Program-made: the position numbers and the translations under genes
DNA from: RGIG3009 sp964433065
Lineage (GTDB): Bacteria; Bacillota; Clostridia; Oscillospirales; Acutalibacteraceae
Assembly: GCA_964433065.1 (NCBI GenBank)
Contig: CAYSPZ010000002.1
Coordinates: 27,910-91,909, forward strand
Direction of reading: 5' to 3'
DNA length: 64,000 bases
The notes under the pieces: model-generated
The model's input: only the letters and a program-made list of their open reading frames with translations
Told to the model about the DNA's origin: nothing
Databases searched by the model: none
Shown: positions 36,670 to 45,744 of the stretch, in pieces
How the letters are laid out: every line of letters begins with the position of its first letter
How positions within the stretch are numbered: position 1 is the stretch's first letter

Positions 36670-38115
36670 ATGGTATATTATTTAGCCGTCGATATCGGTG
36701 CTTCTTCCGGTCGTCACATTCTGGGTCATCTGGAAAACGGACGATTGATATTAGAAGAAATTTACCGATTCGACAACAAACAGGTCAAACAAAACGGGCA
36801 CGATTGTTGGGATATGGACAATCTGCGAAACGGCATTCTGGAAGGAATGAAAGCGTGTAAAGCGGCGGGGAAGATCCCGAAAACAATGGGTATCGATACC
36901 TGGGCGGTGGATTTCGTGTTGCTCGATGATCACGACCATCTGCTCGGCGACGCGGTTGCCTACCGCGACTCCCGTACCGCGGGTATGGACGCGTGGGTGG
37001 ACGCACGGATCGATCCCGCGCAACTGTATGCTAAAACGGGCATTCAGAAACAACCGTTCAACACGGTCTATCAGTTGGCGGCGTTGTCGCAAGAACACCC
37101 CGAACAACTAAAAAATGCCGCGTGGTTGCTGATGATCCCCGAATATTTCAATTTCGTGTTGACCGGTATCAAGCAAAACGAGTACACCAATGCTACCTCG
37201 ACCAATCTGGTCAATGCCGTTTCCAAAACGTGGGACGACGAGGTAATCGAAAAATTGGGATTCCCCAAACGCATTTTCCATTCTCTTGCGATGCCCGGTA
37301 CGGTGCTCGGCAACCTCATACCCGAGATACAAGAGCAGGTCGGATTCGATACCACGGTGGTACTTCCCGCAACGCACGATACGGGCTCGGCATTTTTAGC
37401 CGTACCTGCGCAGGACGACGAATCGGTATACCTGTCATCGGGAACGTGGAGTCTGCTCGGTGTGGAAAACGAAATGCCGATCACCACACCCGAAAGTCAA
37501 GCCGCCAACTTCACCAACGAAGGCGGCGCGTGGTATCGGTATCGGTACCTGAAAAACATTATGGGTCTGTGGATGATCCAATCGGTTCGCCGCGAACTTA
37601 ACGGTATTGCGTACGTGCAGGGCAAAGAACAACGCGTGGTCGCCGAAAAGCAATGGAGTTTTAACGATCTCATCGAAGCGGCACGGGAATGTGAATCGTT
37701 TAAGAGTGTCGTTGACGTGAACGATGAGGCATTTTTAGCACCCGACAGTATGATCGGTGCGATCAAGGACGTTTGCGCCAAAACGGGACAACCCGTTCCG
37801 CAAACGGTAGGGGAAACGATGCAGTGCATTTACACAAGCCTTTCCCTGTGCTACCGCGATGCCATACGCGAACTGGAAAGTTTGACCGGCAAACGGTATC
37901 GTCACATTCACATCGTCGGCGGCGGTTGTCAGGATATGTATTTGAACGAACGCACCGCCCGTGCGACGGGATTACCCGTGTACGCGGGACCGATCGAGGG
38001 TACCGCCATTGGCAACCTCATCGTACAGATGATCGCAGACGGCACGTTTGATTCGTTGCAACGGGCGCGGCAAACGATCTATAACACTTTTGACATAAAG
38101 GAGATCACGGTATGA
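36670..38115 (+). CDS. rhaB: Rhamnulokinase
   Basis: Phosphorylates L-rhamnulose with ATP to L-rhamnulose-1-phosphate in the cytoplasm. ATG 36670 is chosen because AAAGGAG lies seven bases upstream and the protein then starts directly with the sugar-kinase phosphate loop, VDIGASSGRH. In all 481 residues match the FGGY kinase family in length and motifs: the GIDTWAVDFVLLD region, the YLSSGTWSLLGVE motif typical of rhamnulokinases, and the C-terminal ATP-binding HIVGGGCQD motif followed by GPIEGTAIGN. It is first of three genes in the order kinase, isomerase, aldolase; its stop overlaps the next start by four bases (ATGA), a sign of translational coupling. Confidence 0.95.
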   Translation: MVYYLAVDIGASSGRHILGHLENGRLILEEIYRFDNKQVKQNGHDCWDMDNLRNGILEGMKACKAAGKIPKTMGIDTWAVDFVLLDDHDHLLGDAVAYRDSRTAGMDAWVDARIDPAQLYAKTGIQKQPFNTVYQLAALSQEHPEQLKNAAWLLMIPEYFNFVLTGIKQNEYTNATSTNLVNAVSKTWDDEVIEKLGFPKRIFHSLAMPGTVLGNLIPEIQEQVGFDTTVVLPATHDTGSAFLAVPAQDDESVYLSSGTWSLLGVENEMPITTPESQAANFTNEGGAWYRYRYLKNIMGLWMIQSVRRELNGIAYVQGKEQRVVAEKQWSFNDLIEAARECESFKSVVDVNDEAFLAPDSMIGAIKDVCAKTGQPVPQTVGETMQCIYTSLSLCYRDAIRELESLTGKRYRHIHIVGGGCQDMYLNERTARATGLPVYAGPIEGTAIGNLIVQMIADGTFDSLQRARQTIYNTFDIKEITV

Positions 38116-39365
38116 GTTACATAGAAGCAAAACAAAAATACGCGGCACTCGGTATCGATACCGACGCGGCAATCAAGCGGTTACAAACCGTTCCGGTCGC
38201 ATTGCATTGTTGGCAAGGCGACGACGTCGGCGGTTTTGATCGCAAGGAAAAAGGTCTTTCGGGTGGCATCCAGACCACCGGCAACTACCCCGGTAAAGCC
38301 ACCACCCCCGCCGAATTGATGGCGGATATCGACAAGGTCATCGAACTCGTTCCCGGCACGGTCAAAATGAACCTGCATGCCTGCTATGCCATCTTTGACG
38401 AGGAAAACGGCGGTTGGGTAGACCGCGATAAACTCGAACCCAAACACTTCAAAAAATGGGTGGATTTCTGCAAACAACGCGGCTTGGGTTGTGACTTTAA
38501 CCCCACCTTCTTCTCCCACCCGATGTGCGATCCCCTGACCCTGTCCAGTCCCAACGAAGAAACCCGTAAATTCTGGGTAGAACACGGCAAAGCGTGCGTA
38601 CGCATTTCGCAGTATCTCGCGGATGAACTGGGTATGCCGTGTGTGATGAACATCTGGACGGGCGATGGATACAAAGATATCCCTGCCGATCGTTTAGGTC
38701 CGCGCGTGCGGTACAAACAATCGTTTGACGAGATCCTGTCCGAACCGTTTGACAAAGAAAAAGTGTATCCCTGCGCCGAGTCCAAAGTATTCGGTATCGG
38801 TGTGGAAAGTTATACCGTCGGCTCGGCGGAATGGTGCCTGAAATACGCGGCAGGACGCGACGATTGTATCTGCCTGATGGATAACGGTCACTATCATCCC
38901 ACCGAAGTGGTCAGTGACAAGATCTCTGCCGTGTTGACCTACGACAAAAAGATGGCATTACACGTCACCCGCGGTGTCCGTTGGGACAGCGACCACGTCG
39001 TTTTGTTCGACGACGAAACCAAAGAGATCTGCAAAGAGATCGTGCGTTGCGATGCGCTTGACCGCGTGTTTATCGCACTTGACTATTTCGATGCTTCCAT
39101 CAACCGCGTCAGCGCGTGGGTGACGGGTTTCCGTAACCTGCAAAAATCGTTGTTGTTCGCATTGCTGCAACCGTATACCGCGTTGGCGCAACTGCAGGAT
39201 GACGGTAACTTCACCAAACTGATGGTGATGCAGGAAGAACTCAAAACCATGCCGTTCGGTGACGTGTGGGATGAATATTGCCGTGTTTGCGGCAAACCCG
39301 TTGACGGTGAATGGTATCCCGCCATCGAAAAATATGAAGACGAAGTATTGTCGAAAAGAGGATAA
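38112..39365 (+). CDS. rhaA: L-rhamnose isomerase
   Basis: Interconverts L-rhamnose and L-rhamnulose, the first step of the pathway, using divalent metal. The 417-residue length is typical of the family. Recognisable stretches include VALHCWQGDDVGGF near the N-terminus, the GGIQTTGNYPG motif, and the metal-site region CLMDNGHYHPTE. The start ATG overlaps the rhaB stop. No signal peptide, so it is cytoplasmic. It takes sugar that the secreted GH78 enzyme upstream could release; no rhamnose transporter gene is present in the window. Confidence 0.96.
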   Translation: MSYIEAKQKYAALGIDTDAAIKRLQTVPVALHCWQGDDVGGFDRKEKGLSGGIQTTGNYPGKATTPAELMADIDKVIELVPGTVKMNLHACYAIFDEENGGWVDRDKLEPKHFKKWVDFCKQRGLGCDFNPTFFSHPMCDPLTLSSPNEETRKFWVEHGKACVRISQYLADELGMPCVMNIWTGDGYKDIPADRLGPRVRYKQSFDEILSEPFDKEKVYPCAESKVFGIGVESYTVGSAEWCLKYAAGRDDCICLMDNGHYHPTEVVSDKISAVLTYDKKMALHVTRGVRWDSDHVVLFDDETKEICKEIVRCDALDRVFIALDYFDASINRVSAWVTGFRNLQKSLLFALLQPYTALAQLQDDGNFTKLMVMQEELKTMPFGDVWDEYCRVCGKPVDGEWYPAIEKYEDEVLSKRG

Positions 39366-39367
39366 GA

Positions 39368-40183
39368 ATGAAGGATATTTTAACCGCTCCCTTTGTGGAG
39401 GAAATGAGAAAGACCACCGCCAATATGTACCGCTTAGGCTGGGACGAACGCAACGGCGGTAACATCAGTTACCTGCTCGACACGAACGAAGTCACGCAAT
39501 ATCTCGATGTCAACCGCGTGATCCGCACCATCCCGATCGGGTTTGAAGCGAAACCCTTGATCGGTAAGATCTTTATCGTGACCGGTACGGGTAAATACTT
39601 CAAAAACGTGATGGACGACCCGCAAAACAATCTCGGTATCATTCGCATTGCTGAGGACGGTTGTACGGCAGAATTGTTGTGGGGTTATGAAGACGGCGGC
39701 AAATTCACCTCCGAATTACCCGCCCACCTGATGAGCCATATGGCGCGTCTGTCGGTCGACCCCGACAACCGTGTGGTGATGCATACCCATCCCACCTATA
39801 CGTTGGCGATGAACTACGTACACGAACTGGACGAACGCTCGTTTACCCATACCTTGTGGGAGATGTGTACCGAATGCATCGTGGTGTTCCCCGACGGTAT
39901 CGGTGTGTTACCGTGGATGTTGTGCGGTACCACCTCGATCGGTGAAGCCACCGCCGAAAAAATGAAAGAATTCCGTCTGGTCGTATGGGGTATGCACGGC
40001 ATCTACGGAGCGGGTAAAACGATGGACGAAACCTTCGGTTTGATCGAAACGGTCGAAAAAGCCGCGCAGATCTATATGTTGACCGCACACCTGCCGCGTG
40101 TCAACACCATCCGCGATACCGAAATGCAGGAATTAGCGGAATTTTTCGGTGTTAACTGCCGTAAGGATTTCTTAAATCTATAA
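39368..40183 (+). CDS. rhaD: Rhamnulose-1-phosphate aldolase
   Basis: Cleaves L-rhamnulose-1-phosphate into dihydroxyacetone phosphate and L-lactaldehyde. The 271-residue protein matches class II aldolases of the AraD/FucA type: GWDERNGGNISYLL near the N-terminus, the zinc-binding VMHTHPTY motif and WGMHGIYGAGKTMDE late in the chain. It follows rhaA after a two-base gap with a GAGG site, completing the operon. No lactaldehyde dehydrogenase or reductase is encoded nearby, so the fate of lactaldehyde cannot be read from the window. Confidence 0.95.
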   Translation: MKDILTAPFVEEMRKTTANMYRLGWDERNGGNISYLLDTNEVTQYLDVNRVIRTIPIGFEAKPLIGKIFIVTGTGKYFKNVMDDPQNNLGIIRIAEDGCTAELLWGYEDGGKFTSELPAHLMSHMARLSVDPDNRVVMHTHPTYTLAMNYVHELDERSFTHTLWEMCTECIVVFPDGIGVLPWMLCGTTSIGEATAEKMKEFRLVVWGMHGIYGAGKTMDETFGLIETVEKAAQIYMLTAHLPRVNTIRDTEMQELAEFFGVNCRKDFLNL

Positions 40184-40201
40184 TAAAAAGGAGTGCTCAG
40201 T

Positions 40202-40738
40202 ATGAATCTCAAAGGAAGCAAAACCGAGGCAAACCTCAAAACCGCATTCGCAGGCGAATCCGAAGCGCGTAATAAATATACTTACTACGCGTCCAAAGCC
40301 CGTAAAGACGGCTACGTCCAGATCGCTCAGTTGCTCGAAGCCACCGCCAACAACGAAAAAGAACACGCGAAACTGTGGTTTAAACTGTTACACGACGGTA
40401 TCGGCTCCACCGCTGAAAACCTGCTGGATGCCGCGATGGGCGAGAACTATGAATGGACCGAAATGTACGCGACCTTCGCGAAAGAGGCGCGCGAAGAAGG
40501 GTTCGATCATATCGCCGACCTGTTCGAAGGTGTCGCCGCCATCGAAAAGGAACACGAAGAACGCTACCGCCGCCTGCTTCAAAACGTCAAAGAAGGCATC
40601 GTCTTCTCCCGCGACGGCGATCGCATCTGGGAATGCGGCAACTGCGGTCACATCCACGTCGGTCCCACCGCTCCCGAACTGTGCCCCGTCTGCGCTCATC
40701 CGCAAAGTTACTTCGCTCTTCGCGCTACCAATTATTAA
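40202..40738 (+). CDS. Rubrerythrin
   Basis: A non-haem di-iron protein that reduces hydrogen peroxide in anaerobes, with electrons passing through its rubredoxin-like iron site. ATG 40202 is chosen because AAGGAG ends about eight bases before it; an in-frame GTG at 40193 lies within that site. The 178 residues show the ferritin-like domain with GESEAR (19-23 region), the ENEKEH-type motif NNEKEHA (E52, H55) and EKEHEERY, then a C-terminal rubredoxin-like knuckle with CGNC and CPVC. It lies 18 bases after rhaD with no room for its own promoter, so it is probably cotranscribed with the rhamnose genes. Confidence 0.95.
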   Translation: MNLKGSKTEANLKTAFAGESEARNKYTYYASKARKDGYVQIAQLLEATANNEKEHAKLWFKLLHDGIGSTAENLLDAAMGENYEWTEMYATFAKEAREEGFDHIADLFEGVAAIEKEHEERYRRLLQNVKEGIVFSRDGDRIWECGNCGHIHVGPTAPELCPVCAHPQSYFALRATNY

Positions 40739-40741
40739 TTC

Positions 40742-40779
40742 AAAAAGGTCGTATGCCGATCGGCATACGACCTTTTTTA
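40742..40779. terminator. Bidirectional terminator between rubrerythrin and ABC-F genes
   Basis: An 18-bp perfect inverted repeat centred at 40759/40760 has an A-run on one side and a T-run on the other. It overlaps the stop codon of the minus-strand gene and can end both convergent transcripts. Confidence 0.92.
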
Positions 40780-42672
40780 TCCATCTTCCAATTCGGCTTG
40801 CGCCGTCATCCATTCGTCCATCAACGTTTCCAACCGTTCGTTTTGCGTCTTCAACTGTTCGCCCAACTCGGTGATCCGCGTGTAATCGGATGCTACCTCC
40901 GGCAACTCCAACTGTTCCTGTAACGCGGCGATCTCCTCTTCACACGCGGCAATACTTTCTTCGCATTTACGTACCCGCGTGGCGGCTTTCCGCCGCTTGG
41001 ACTCTTGTTCCTTGCGCTTTAAATACGCGTTTTCTTTCGGCGCGGATACCGCCGTCGTCTGTTCGGTGACCGCCGCTATCCGCTTCTGCGCGTAGGCATC
41101 GTAATCACCATCGTACGACGTACACCCATCCTCCGATAAATGCAGGATCCGCGTCGCCATACGATTGATAAAATAACGGTCGTGTGACACCACCAACAAC
41201 GTTCCCTCATACCCGTCAAGCGCGTCTTCCAACGCTTCGCGCGAGGCGATGTCCAGATGGTTGGTCGGCTCGTCCAGCAACAGAACGTTGTCGTGCGCCA
41301 ACATCAGTTTTAACAATAACAACCGCGCCTTTTCGCCGCCGCTTAAGGTGGATACGGATTTAAACACCTCGTCACCGCGGAACAAAAACGCGGCAAGCGC
41401 GTTGCGTAAAGCCGTTTCGGTCAGGTGGGGATACGCGTCCCACAACTGGTCGATCGCCGTTTTGTCGGGATCTAATGTAGATTGGATCTGATCGTAATAT
41501 CCCACCGATACTTTCGCACCAAACCGCATATATCCGCTTTGTGGGGTCAGTTCCCCCGTCAATAAGCGCAACAAGGTCGTTTTTCCGCACCCGTTCGGAC
41601 CGAGTAAAAACACCCGTTCACCGCGCCGTAACTGAAATGCCACGTCGCGGAACAATGGGGAAGAGAACCCCATCGACAGTTCGCCAACGTTCAACACCTC
41701 GTTTCCGCTGGTAACGTCCGCCGAAAACCCAAACCGTACGGTGGCTTCGGCTTTTTCTAACACGACCTGTTGTTCTTTTAAGCGTTCCAACCGTTTTTCG
41801 CGACTTTCGGCGGCGCGTATTGATTTTTCACGGTTCCACTGCTTGAGAAGCGCGATGTTTTCTTCCAGTTTCTTGATCGCTTTTTCCGCCGTCTTGTGAT
41901 GATGCCGCGCGATCTCGGCATCCTGTTCACGACGAACGCGGTGCGCCGAATAGTTGCCGTTGGTCACAAACAACCGATGGTCGGCGATCTCCGCCGTGCG
42001 GTTGGTCACGCGATCAAGGAAATAACGGTCGTGCGAAATGACCAGCACCGCACCCGTGTACGCGCGTAAAAATCCTTCCAACCACTCTACCGCCGCGATA
42101 TCCAGATGGTTGGTCGGTTCATCCAACAGCAACAGATTGGCATTGGATAACAACAACCGTCCCATCGCGATCTTAGACCGTTGTCCGCCGCTGAGCGTGG
42201 AAACCGGTTGGGCAAACGTATCGCTGTCAAATCCCAACCCCGACAGGGTAGAGGCAACACGACTTTTATAGTACAGACCGCCGTCCGCTTCAAATTGTTC
42301 CTGCAATCGGTGTTGCCGCTCAATCAAAAGCGAATCGGACGAATCGTTTAATTTCTGTGTAATTTCCGCAAGTTCCCGCTCCATTTCCCGAAGCGGTTCA
42401 AATACGCTTTCCACCGCTTCCCATACGGTTGCCGTCTCCCCCTGCAACGTGTGTTGTTGCAGATACCCGACCCGTACGTCCTTTGCAAACGAGAGTTCAC
42501 CGCTGTCGGCGGTTTCTTCACCTGTCAGGATACGAAACAGGGTCGTCTTACCGCTTCCGTTCACGCCGACAAGCCCCACCTTGTCGCGGTCACCCACGTC
42601 CAAAGAGAGGTTTTCGAATAAACGGCGGTCGCCGAAATATTTGGTTAACTTGTGTATCGAAAGCGCGGTCAT
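40777..42672 (-). CDS. ABC-F family ATPase (Uup/EttA-like)
   Basis: A soluble protein of 631 residues with two ABC ATPase domains and no membrane segment, the hallmark of the ABC-F family that acts on the ribosome. Domain 1 has the Walker A GVNGSGKTT (36-44), signature STLSGGQRSK and LLLLDEPTNHLDI; domain 2 has GPNGCGKTT, STLSGGEKAR and a second LLLDEPTNHLDI. A charged linker lies between them, and a coiled-coil tail (about 545-630) resembles Uup-type C-termini. Some members protect ribosomes from antibiotics, others help stalled translation; the sequence alone does not decide. It is transcribed away from udp from an overlapping promoter pair. Confidence 0.92.
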   Translation of the reverse strand: MTALSIHKLTKYFGDRRLFENLSLDVGDRDKVGLVGVNGSGKTTLFRILTGEETADSGELSFAKDVRVGYLQQHTLQGETATVWEAVESVFEPLREMERELAEITQKLNDSSDSLLIERQHRLQEQFEADGGLYYKSRVASTLSGLGFDSDTFAQPVSTLSGGQRSKIAMGRLLLSNANLLLLDEPTNHLDIAAVEWLEGFLRAYTGAVLVISHDRYFLDRVTNRTAEIADHRLFVTNGNYSAHRVRREQDAEIARHHHKTAEKAIKKLEENIALLKQWNREKSIRAAESREKRLERLKEQQVVLEKAEATVRFGFSADVTSGNEVLNVGELSMGFSSPLFRDVAFQLRRGERVFLLGPNGCGKTTLLRLLTGELTPQSGYMRFGAKVSVGYYDQIQSTLDPDKTAIDQLWDAYPHLTETALRNALAAFLFRGDEVFKSVSTLSGGEKARLLLLKLMLAHDNVLLLDEPTNHLDIASREALEDALDGYEGTLLVVSHDRYFINRMATRILHLSEDGCTSYDGDYDAYAQKRIAAVTEQTTAVSAPKENAYLKRKEQESKRRKAATRVRKCEESIAACEEEIAALQEQLELPEVASDYTRITELGEQLKTQNERLETLMDEWMTAQAELEDG

Positions 42673-42702
42673 ATCGTAATCCCTTTTTTGAATATTTCTT
42701 TA

Positions 42703-42731
42703 ATTATAACAGGGATGCTCTTGTCCTGCAA
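42703..42731 (-). promoter_or_regulatory. Promoter for the ABC-F gene
   Basis: On the minus strand: TTGCAG (42731-42726), 17-bp spacer, TATAAT (42708-42703), with TG one base upstream of the -10. Confidence 0.75.
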
Positions 42732-42749
42732 GTGGAATTCTGCTATACT
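42721..42749 (+). promoter_or_regulatory. Promoter for udp
   Basis: TTGTCC at 42721-42726, 17-bp spacer, TATACT at 42744-42749 with an extended TGC. Its -35 touches the -35 of the divergent ABC-F promoter. Confidence 0.75.
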
Positions 42750-42774
42750 GGAAATTAGTTTGGAGGAGTGTACC

Positions 42775-43533
42775 ATGAATTTTAACGAACAACAAATGTA
42801 TCATATCGGATTGACCCCGTCGCAAGGTGCGCGGTATGCCGTTATCACGGGCGACCCGAACCGCGTCGAGCGTATTGCCGCGTTGCTTGACGACCCTTAT
42901 TTTGTCGCAAGTAACCGCGAATATACCACCTATGCGGGTACCCTGTGCGGTGAACGCGTACTGGTCACCTCCCACGGCATCGGCGGTCCCTCTACCGCCA
43001 TCTGCATTGAAGAATTATACCGTTGCGGTGTCCGCACCATCATTCGTGTCGGCACCTGCGGCGGCATGGCATTGCCCGTCAAAAGCGGCGACGTGGTGAT
43101 CGCGAGCGGTGCCATTCGCGCCGAAGGCACGTCGCGCGAATATCTGCCCATCGAATTCCCTGCTGTCGCCGATATCGAGGTGACCGCCGCACTGATGACC
43201 GCCGCCAAATCCTTGGGCTACACCGCCCACGTCGGTGTCGTCCAATGTAAAGACTCGTTCTACGGTCAACACGATCCCGACGGATCACCCGTTTCCTACC
43301 AACTGCACAACCAATGGGAAGCGTGGCTCAAAGGCGGGTGCTTGGCATCCGAAATGGAATCCGCCACCCTGTACATCGTCGCGGCATCGCGCGGTATGCA
43401 GGCGGGTTGCGTGTTACACGCGGTGTGGAATCAGGAACGGGAAAAAGCGGGTCTGGATAACCCCCGCGATGAAGATACCGAAAAGGCGGCAAAAACTGCA
43501 ATAAATGCAGTAAAAGCATTGATTACCTCGTAA
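42775..43533 (+). CDS. udp: Uridine phosphorylase
   Basis: Splits uridine with phosphate into uracil and ribose-1-phosphate for nucleoside salvage. ATG 42775 is chosen after GGAGGAG; an open frame runs further up but crosses the promoter. The 252 residues equal the usual length of about 253 and match the family along the whole chain: YHIGLT at the start, the phosphate-site GDPNRVERIA, TSHGIGGPSTAICIEEL, RVGTCGG, EFPAVADIEVTAAL and the MESAT motif that binds ribose. It belongs to the PNP/UDP superfamily; specificity for uridine rather than purine nucleosides is inferred from overall resemblance to Udp. Confidence 0.9.
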   Translation: MNFNEQQMYHIGLTPSQGARYAVITGDPNRVERIAALLDDPYFVASNREYTTYAGTLCGERVLVTSHGIGGPSTAICIEELYRCGVRTIIRVGTCGGMALPVKSGDVVIASGAIRAEGTSREYLPIEFPAVADIEVTAALMTAAKSLGYTAHVGVVQCKDSFYGQHDPDGSPVSYQLHNQWEAWLKGGCLASEMESATLYIVAASRGMQAGCVLHAVWNQEREKAGLDNPRDEDTEKAAKTAINAVKALITS

Positions 43534-43547
43534 TTCTATGTTATAAT
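43519..43547 (+). promoter_or_regulatory. Promoter for ruvCAB
   Basis: TTGATT at 43519-43524, 17-bp spacer, perfect TATAAT at 43542-43547 with extended TG. It overlaps the end of udp. Confidence 0.8.
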
Positions 43548-43575
43548 ATTTTATTACCATCGAGGAGGTGTTCGT

Positions 43576-44079
43576 TTGCGTATTTTAGGGATCGACCCCG
43601 GTTATGCCATCATCGGATGGGGTGTTTTGTCCTACGAACGCGGACGGTTTACCCCCTTGGATTTCGGTGCGGTCACCACCCCTGCAGGGATGCCGTTCGG
43701 CGAGCGGTTACTGCGTATTTTCAACGAGATCTCCGCCATCATTGCCACCCACAAACCGGAAGTATTGGCGATCGAAAAATTGTATTTCCAGAACAACCAA
43801 AAAACGGCGATCGAAGTGGCAGAGGCGAGAGGTGTTCTGTTGTTAGCGGCGCAGCAAGCGGGAATTCCCGTGTTCGAGTATACGCCGTTACAGGTCAAAA
43901 GCGCGGTGACGGGATACGGACAAGCGCAAAAACCGCAGGTGATGGAAATGACCCGCCGCCTGTTACGACTTCAGCAAGTACCGAAACCCGACGATACGGC
44001 GGACGCGCTCGCCATCGCCATCTGTCACGCGCAGACGGGCGGTACGGCACTCAAAATACGAATTGCACAAGGGAGATAA
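43576..44079 (+). CDS. ruvC: Holliday junction resolvase RuvC
   Basis: Endonuclease that cuts Holliday junctions with RuvAB during recombinational repair. The start is TTG at 43576, supported by GAGGAGGTG at 43562-43570 and by the protein opening with the RuvC motif RILGIDPG. The acidic catalytic residues D7, E67, D140 and D143 sit at the family spacing. Length 167 is normal. It is first in a ruvC-ruvA-ruvB operon, with the ruvA start five bases after its stop. Confidence 0.95.
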   Translation: MRILGIDPGYAIIGWGVLSYERGRFTPLDFGAVTTPAGMPFGERLLRIFNEISAIIATHKPEVLAIEKLYFQNNQKTAIEVAEARGVLLLAAQQAGIPVFEYTPLQVKSAVTGYGQAQKPQVMEMTRRLLRLQQVPKPDDTADALAIAICHAQTGGTALKIRIAQGR

Positions 44080-44083
44080 TGCG

Positions 44084-44686
44084 ATGTTATACAGTGTCAG
44101 AGGAACACTCATTCACCGTGAACCGAACCGCGCCGTTGTGGAATGCGGCGGGGTAGGATACTTGTGTTCGATTACGATGAACACCGCGCGTCGTTTGCCC
44201 GATATCGGCAGTGAAGTGATGTTGTATACGATGCTTGCGGTACGGGAGGACGCGGTCGACCTGTTCGGCTTTGCCGACCGCGACGAACTCTCCTGCTTTA
44301 AAATGCTCACAAGTGTCAACGGTGTCGGTCCCAAAGCCGCACTCGCCATTTTATCCGAACTCACCCCCGACCGCGTCGCGCTGTCGGCGGCAACGGGTGA
44401 TCATAAAGCCTTCACCCGCGCACAGGGTGTCGGACCCAAACTGGCACAACGCATCGTGCTTGAACTCAAAGACAAGGTGGGAATGTCCACCACCGATACG
44501 GGGATGTCCTCCTCGTCGGTGCCGAGCGGCAGTATCAGTGCGTCCCGTTCGGCGGAAGAAGCGGTCGGTGCGCTCACGATGCTCGGCTTTACCGCGAGTG
44601 AAGCCGCCGCCGCAGTCGGCAAACTCGACAGCAGTTTGTCGGTGCAGGAACTGATCCGACTGGCACTGAAATCGCTCGGCAGATAA
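44084..44686 (+). CDS. ruvA: Holliday junction branch migration protein RuvA
   Basis: Binds four-way DNA junctions and loads the RuvB motor. The chosen ATG 44084 follows AGGGAGA; an in-frame ATG at 44063 lies inside ruvC. The 200 residues show the N-terminal OB-fold (MLYSVRGTL, CGGVGYLC), the two helix-hairpin-helix motifs (SVNGVGPKAAL and AQGVGPKLAQRIV), and after a Ser-rich linker (about 140-155) the C-terminal domain that contacts RuvB. Confidence 0.95.
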   Translation: MLYSVRGTLIHREPNRAVVECGGVGYLCSITMNTARRLPDIGSEVMLYTMLAVREDAVDLFGFADRDELSCFKMLTSVNGVGPKAALAILSELTPDRVALSAATGDHKAFTRAQGVGPKLAQRIVLELKDKVGMSTTDTGMSSSSVPSGSISASRSAEEAVGALTMLGFTASEAAAAVGKLDSSLSVQELIRLALKSLGR

Positions 44687-44700
44687 GGAAGTGACCGACA

Positions 44701-45744
44701 ATGAGTGAAATGGATTACGAAGGACGGATGATGTCCGCCGACTATCTCCCCGAAGACGAAGGGGATAACCCACTGCGCCCCCGTACCCTTGCGGAATATG
44801 TGGGACAGGAAAAAGTAAAAAGCAACTTGTCGGTATACATCGGCGCGGCGCGGCTTCGCAACGAACCGCTTGACCACGTGTTGTTATACGGCCCTCCCGG
44901 ACTCGGTAAGACCACCCTTTCCGCGATCATCGCCACCGAAATGGGTGTCAACTTCCGTATCACGTCGGGCCCCGCACTGGAACGTCCCGGCGATCTGGCG
45001 GCAATGCTCACCAATCTGGAACAGGGCGACGTGCTGTTTATCGACGAGATACATCGTCTGCCGCGCACGGTCGAAGAGATCTTGTACCCTGCGATGGAAG
45101 ACTTTGCAATCGATATCATCAACGGAAAAGGACAGGGTGCTTCCTCCATTCACCTGCCGCTTCCGAATTTCACCTTGATCGGTGCCACCACCCGCGCAGG
45201 ACAACTGTCCGCGCCGCTTCGCGATCGTTTCGGTGTGATCTGCCGTCTGGAAATGTATACACCGCAGGAACTGGCACAGATCGTACGTCGCAGTGCGGAT
45301 ATCTTGCAGATTCCGTGCGACACAGACGGCGCGTTGGAGATTGCCTCCCGCTCACGCGGCACACCGCGTATCGCCAACCGATTACTCAAACGTGTACGCG
45401 ACTTCGCACAGATGATGAACGACGGCGCGATCACCGCGCAGGTTGCGCAGGCGGCACTCGATAAAATGGAGATCGACGAGTTGGGTCTGGATATGATCGA
45501 CCGTCGTATGCTCACTGCCATGATCAAACATTATGGCGGCGGTCCGGTGGGATTGGATACCTTGGCAGCAATGATCGGCGAGGAATCGGTCACCATCGAG
45601 GACGTGTACGAACCCTACCTGATGCAGATCGGGTTTATCGGCCGCACACCGCGCGGTCGCGTGGTGTTACCTGCGGCATACGCTCATCTCGGCTTAAAAG
45701 CACCGAGTGGCAGTGACTATCAACAAACGACGATGGATGTGTAA
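44701..45744 (+). CDS. ruvB: Holliday junction branch migration ATPase RuvB
   Basis: Hexameric AAA+ motor that drives branch migration with RuvA. The 347 residues begin with the usual RPRTLAEYVGQ region and contain Walker A GPPGLGKTT (64-72), Walker B LFIDEIHRLPR, the sensor-1 region LIGATTRAG, the arginine-finger region PLRDRFG and the C-terminal winged helix with IGRTPRGRV. Its TAA stop is also the first three bases of the inverted-repeat element that follows. Confidence 0.96.
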   Translation: MSEMDYEGRMMSADYLPEDEGDNPLRPRTLAEYVGQEKVKSNLSVYIGAARLRNEPLDHVLLYGPPGLGKTTLSAIIATEMGVNFRITSGPALERPGDLAAMLTNLEQGDVLFIDEIHRLPRTVEEILYPAMEDFAIDIINGKGQGASSIHLPLPNFTLIGATTRAGQLSAPLRDRFGVICRLEMYTPQELAQIVRRSADILQIPCDTDGALEIASRSRGTPRIANRLLKRVRDFAQMMNDGAITAQVAQAALDKMEIDELGLDMIDRRMLTAMIKHYGGGPVGLDTLAAMIGEESVTIEDVYEPYLMQIGFIGRTPRGRVVLPAAYAHLGLKAPSGSDYQQTTMDV

